Shown here: positions 32,388-32,730 of the stretch, piece by piece
Position numbering within the stretch: the stretch's first letter is position 1
Layout of the letters: every line of letters begins with the position of its first letter
Source of the DNA: Candidatus Doudnabacteria bacterium RIFCSPHIGHO2_01_48_18
GTDB taxonomy: Bacteria; Patescibacteriota; Doudnabacteria; UBA920; 2-01-FULL-46-14
DNA: 32,730 nucleotides
Reading direction: 5' to 3'
Assembly (NCBI GenBank): GCA_001777515.1
Contig: MFEF01000021.1
Coordinates: forward strand, 1-32,730
Made by a program: the position numbers and the translations under genes
The notes under the pieces: generated by a model
The model's input: only the letters and a program-made list of their open reading frames with translations
Databases searched by the model: none
Told to the model about the DNA's origin: nothing

Positions 32388-32417
32388 CAAAAAATTCCTC
32401 AAATGAGGAATTTTTTG
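32388..32417 (+). terminator. Intrinsic terminator after the cupredoxin gene
   Basis: CAAAAAATTCCTC (32388-32400) and GAGGAATTTTTTG (32405-32417) form a perfect 13-bp stem with loop AAAT. The A and T tracts make it usable in both directions. Confidence 0.88.
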
Positions 32418-32518
32418 TGGTGTCTCTATTGTACCAAGCTCGCACCTATTTTCAAAACAAATGATGTGGTGCGCTCCACGCGCGCGGTAATGTGAAATGT
32501 AATCGTACGTTCTAATAC

Positions 32519-32710
32519 GAATTCCGTCACGGCTCAGCATCCGCTCCAGAACACGCTGGGAGCGTGTTCCTCCGCTTCTGCTGTTCCGTTCCGCCCTCGC
32601 CTCGCCACCACGCATTCTATTTTGATTTGGCGGGAGTTTTCTCTTTTTTTATTTTGTATGGTGGTGGCGGGCGAGGTCGGGTTTCTCCAAAGGAGAAACT
32701 GACGGAATTC
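32519..32710. repeat. Nested palindromic repeat element, no gene
   Basis: The 313 bases from 32418 to the window end hold no convincing gene. They contain an outer inverted repeat GAATTCCGTCA (32519-32529) / TGACGGAATTC (32700-32710) and an inner CGCCACCAC (32603-32611) / GTGGTGGCG (32661-32669) with extra CCTCGC/GCGAGG matches. There are also two compact hairpins: GAACACGCT-GGG-AGCGTGTTC (32549-32569) and GTTTCTCC-AAA-GGAGAAAC (32681-32699). It looks like a REP or MITE-like composite. Confidence 0.7.
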
Positions 32711-32730
32711 TTAGTGCCAATTCGGTGGAC

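Noticed and set aside
1-32730. CRISPR array
   Set aside because: No regularly spaced direct repeats with unique spacers, and no cas genes. The repeats seen are palindromic or low complexity.
1-32730. UGA recoding as in Gracilibacteria/Absconditabacteria
   Set aside because: TGA ends several genes at the expected family length (gatC, dnaE, prfA), and no in-frame TGA interrupts conserved proteins.

Overview
The window looks like chromosomal DNA of a small-genome bacterium, most likely a Candidate Phyla Radiation (Patescibacteria, Parcubacteria-like) member. This is an inference from gene style, not a phylogeny: tightly packed genes with 1-35 nt overlaps, a threonyl-tRNA synthetase without a TGS domain, an IMP dehydrogenase without CBS domains, a single-repeat EF-Ts, DUF5667 and DUF3048 proteins, and only purine interconversion/salvage genes. 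TGA is used as a normal stop (gatC, dnaE, prfA) and RF1 is present, so UGA is not recoded. The first bases of the window are one arm of a perfect inverted repeat, so the left edge may be a contig end.

Layout. 1-960: a 97-bp perfect inverted repeat flanking one AT-rich gene for a membrane-anchored protein. 1013-4241 (minus): clpC and comF. 4401-6396: recX (plus), which carries a palindromic insert, converging on lemA-htpX (minus). 6569-9815 (plus): gatCAB, for tRNA-dependent amidation. 9792-10837 (minus): a 53-codon basic ORF coupled to miaA. 10836-11692 (plus): a secreted DUF5667 protein followed by a Clp N-domain remnant. 11702-16962 (minus): dnaE and thrS, coupled by an ATGA overlap. 17059-19004 (plus): a single-pass membrane protein coupled to rodA. 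19060-21184 (plus): a zinc-ribbon protein, rplY (bL25) and a DUF3048 protein. 21269-26397: purA (plus) converging on guaB, an adenosine-deaminase-like gene and guaA (minus), a purine interconversion cluster. 26376-28638 (minus): rpmE, prfA, prmC. 28719-29084 (plus): an excisionase-type HTH protein, divergent from rpmE across a perfect inverted repeat. 29149-29456 (minus): a frameshifted small membrane protein gene. 29626-32379 (plus): rpsB, tsf, a TPR protein and a cupredoxin, then a terminator. 32418-32730: no gene, but a nested palindromic repeat.

Functional themes are translation (GatCAB, MiaA, ThrRS, bL25, bL31, uS2, EF-Ts, RF1, PrmC), proteostasis (ClpC, HtpX, LemA), replication and recombination (DnaE, RecX), envelope synthesis (RodA) and purine balance (PurA, GuaA, GuaB, an ADA-like enzyme).

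The most unusual features concern repeats and expression signals. REP-like palindromes and low-complexity tracts lie not only between genes but in frame inside recX, prmC (several segments) and the 3' end of rpsB. Several divergent gene pairs share overlapping -10 boxes. Two ribosomal protein genes (rplY, rpmE) appear to be leaderless. Strong hairpins sit in odd places, including a near-perfect intrinsic terminator inside the first codons of the DUF3048 gene. No tRNA, rRNA, CRISPR array or transposase gene was found.
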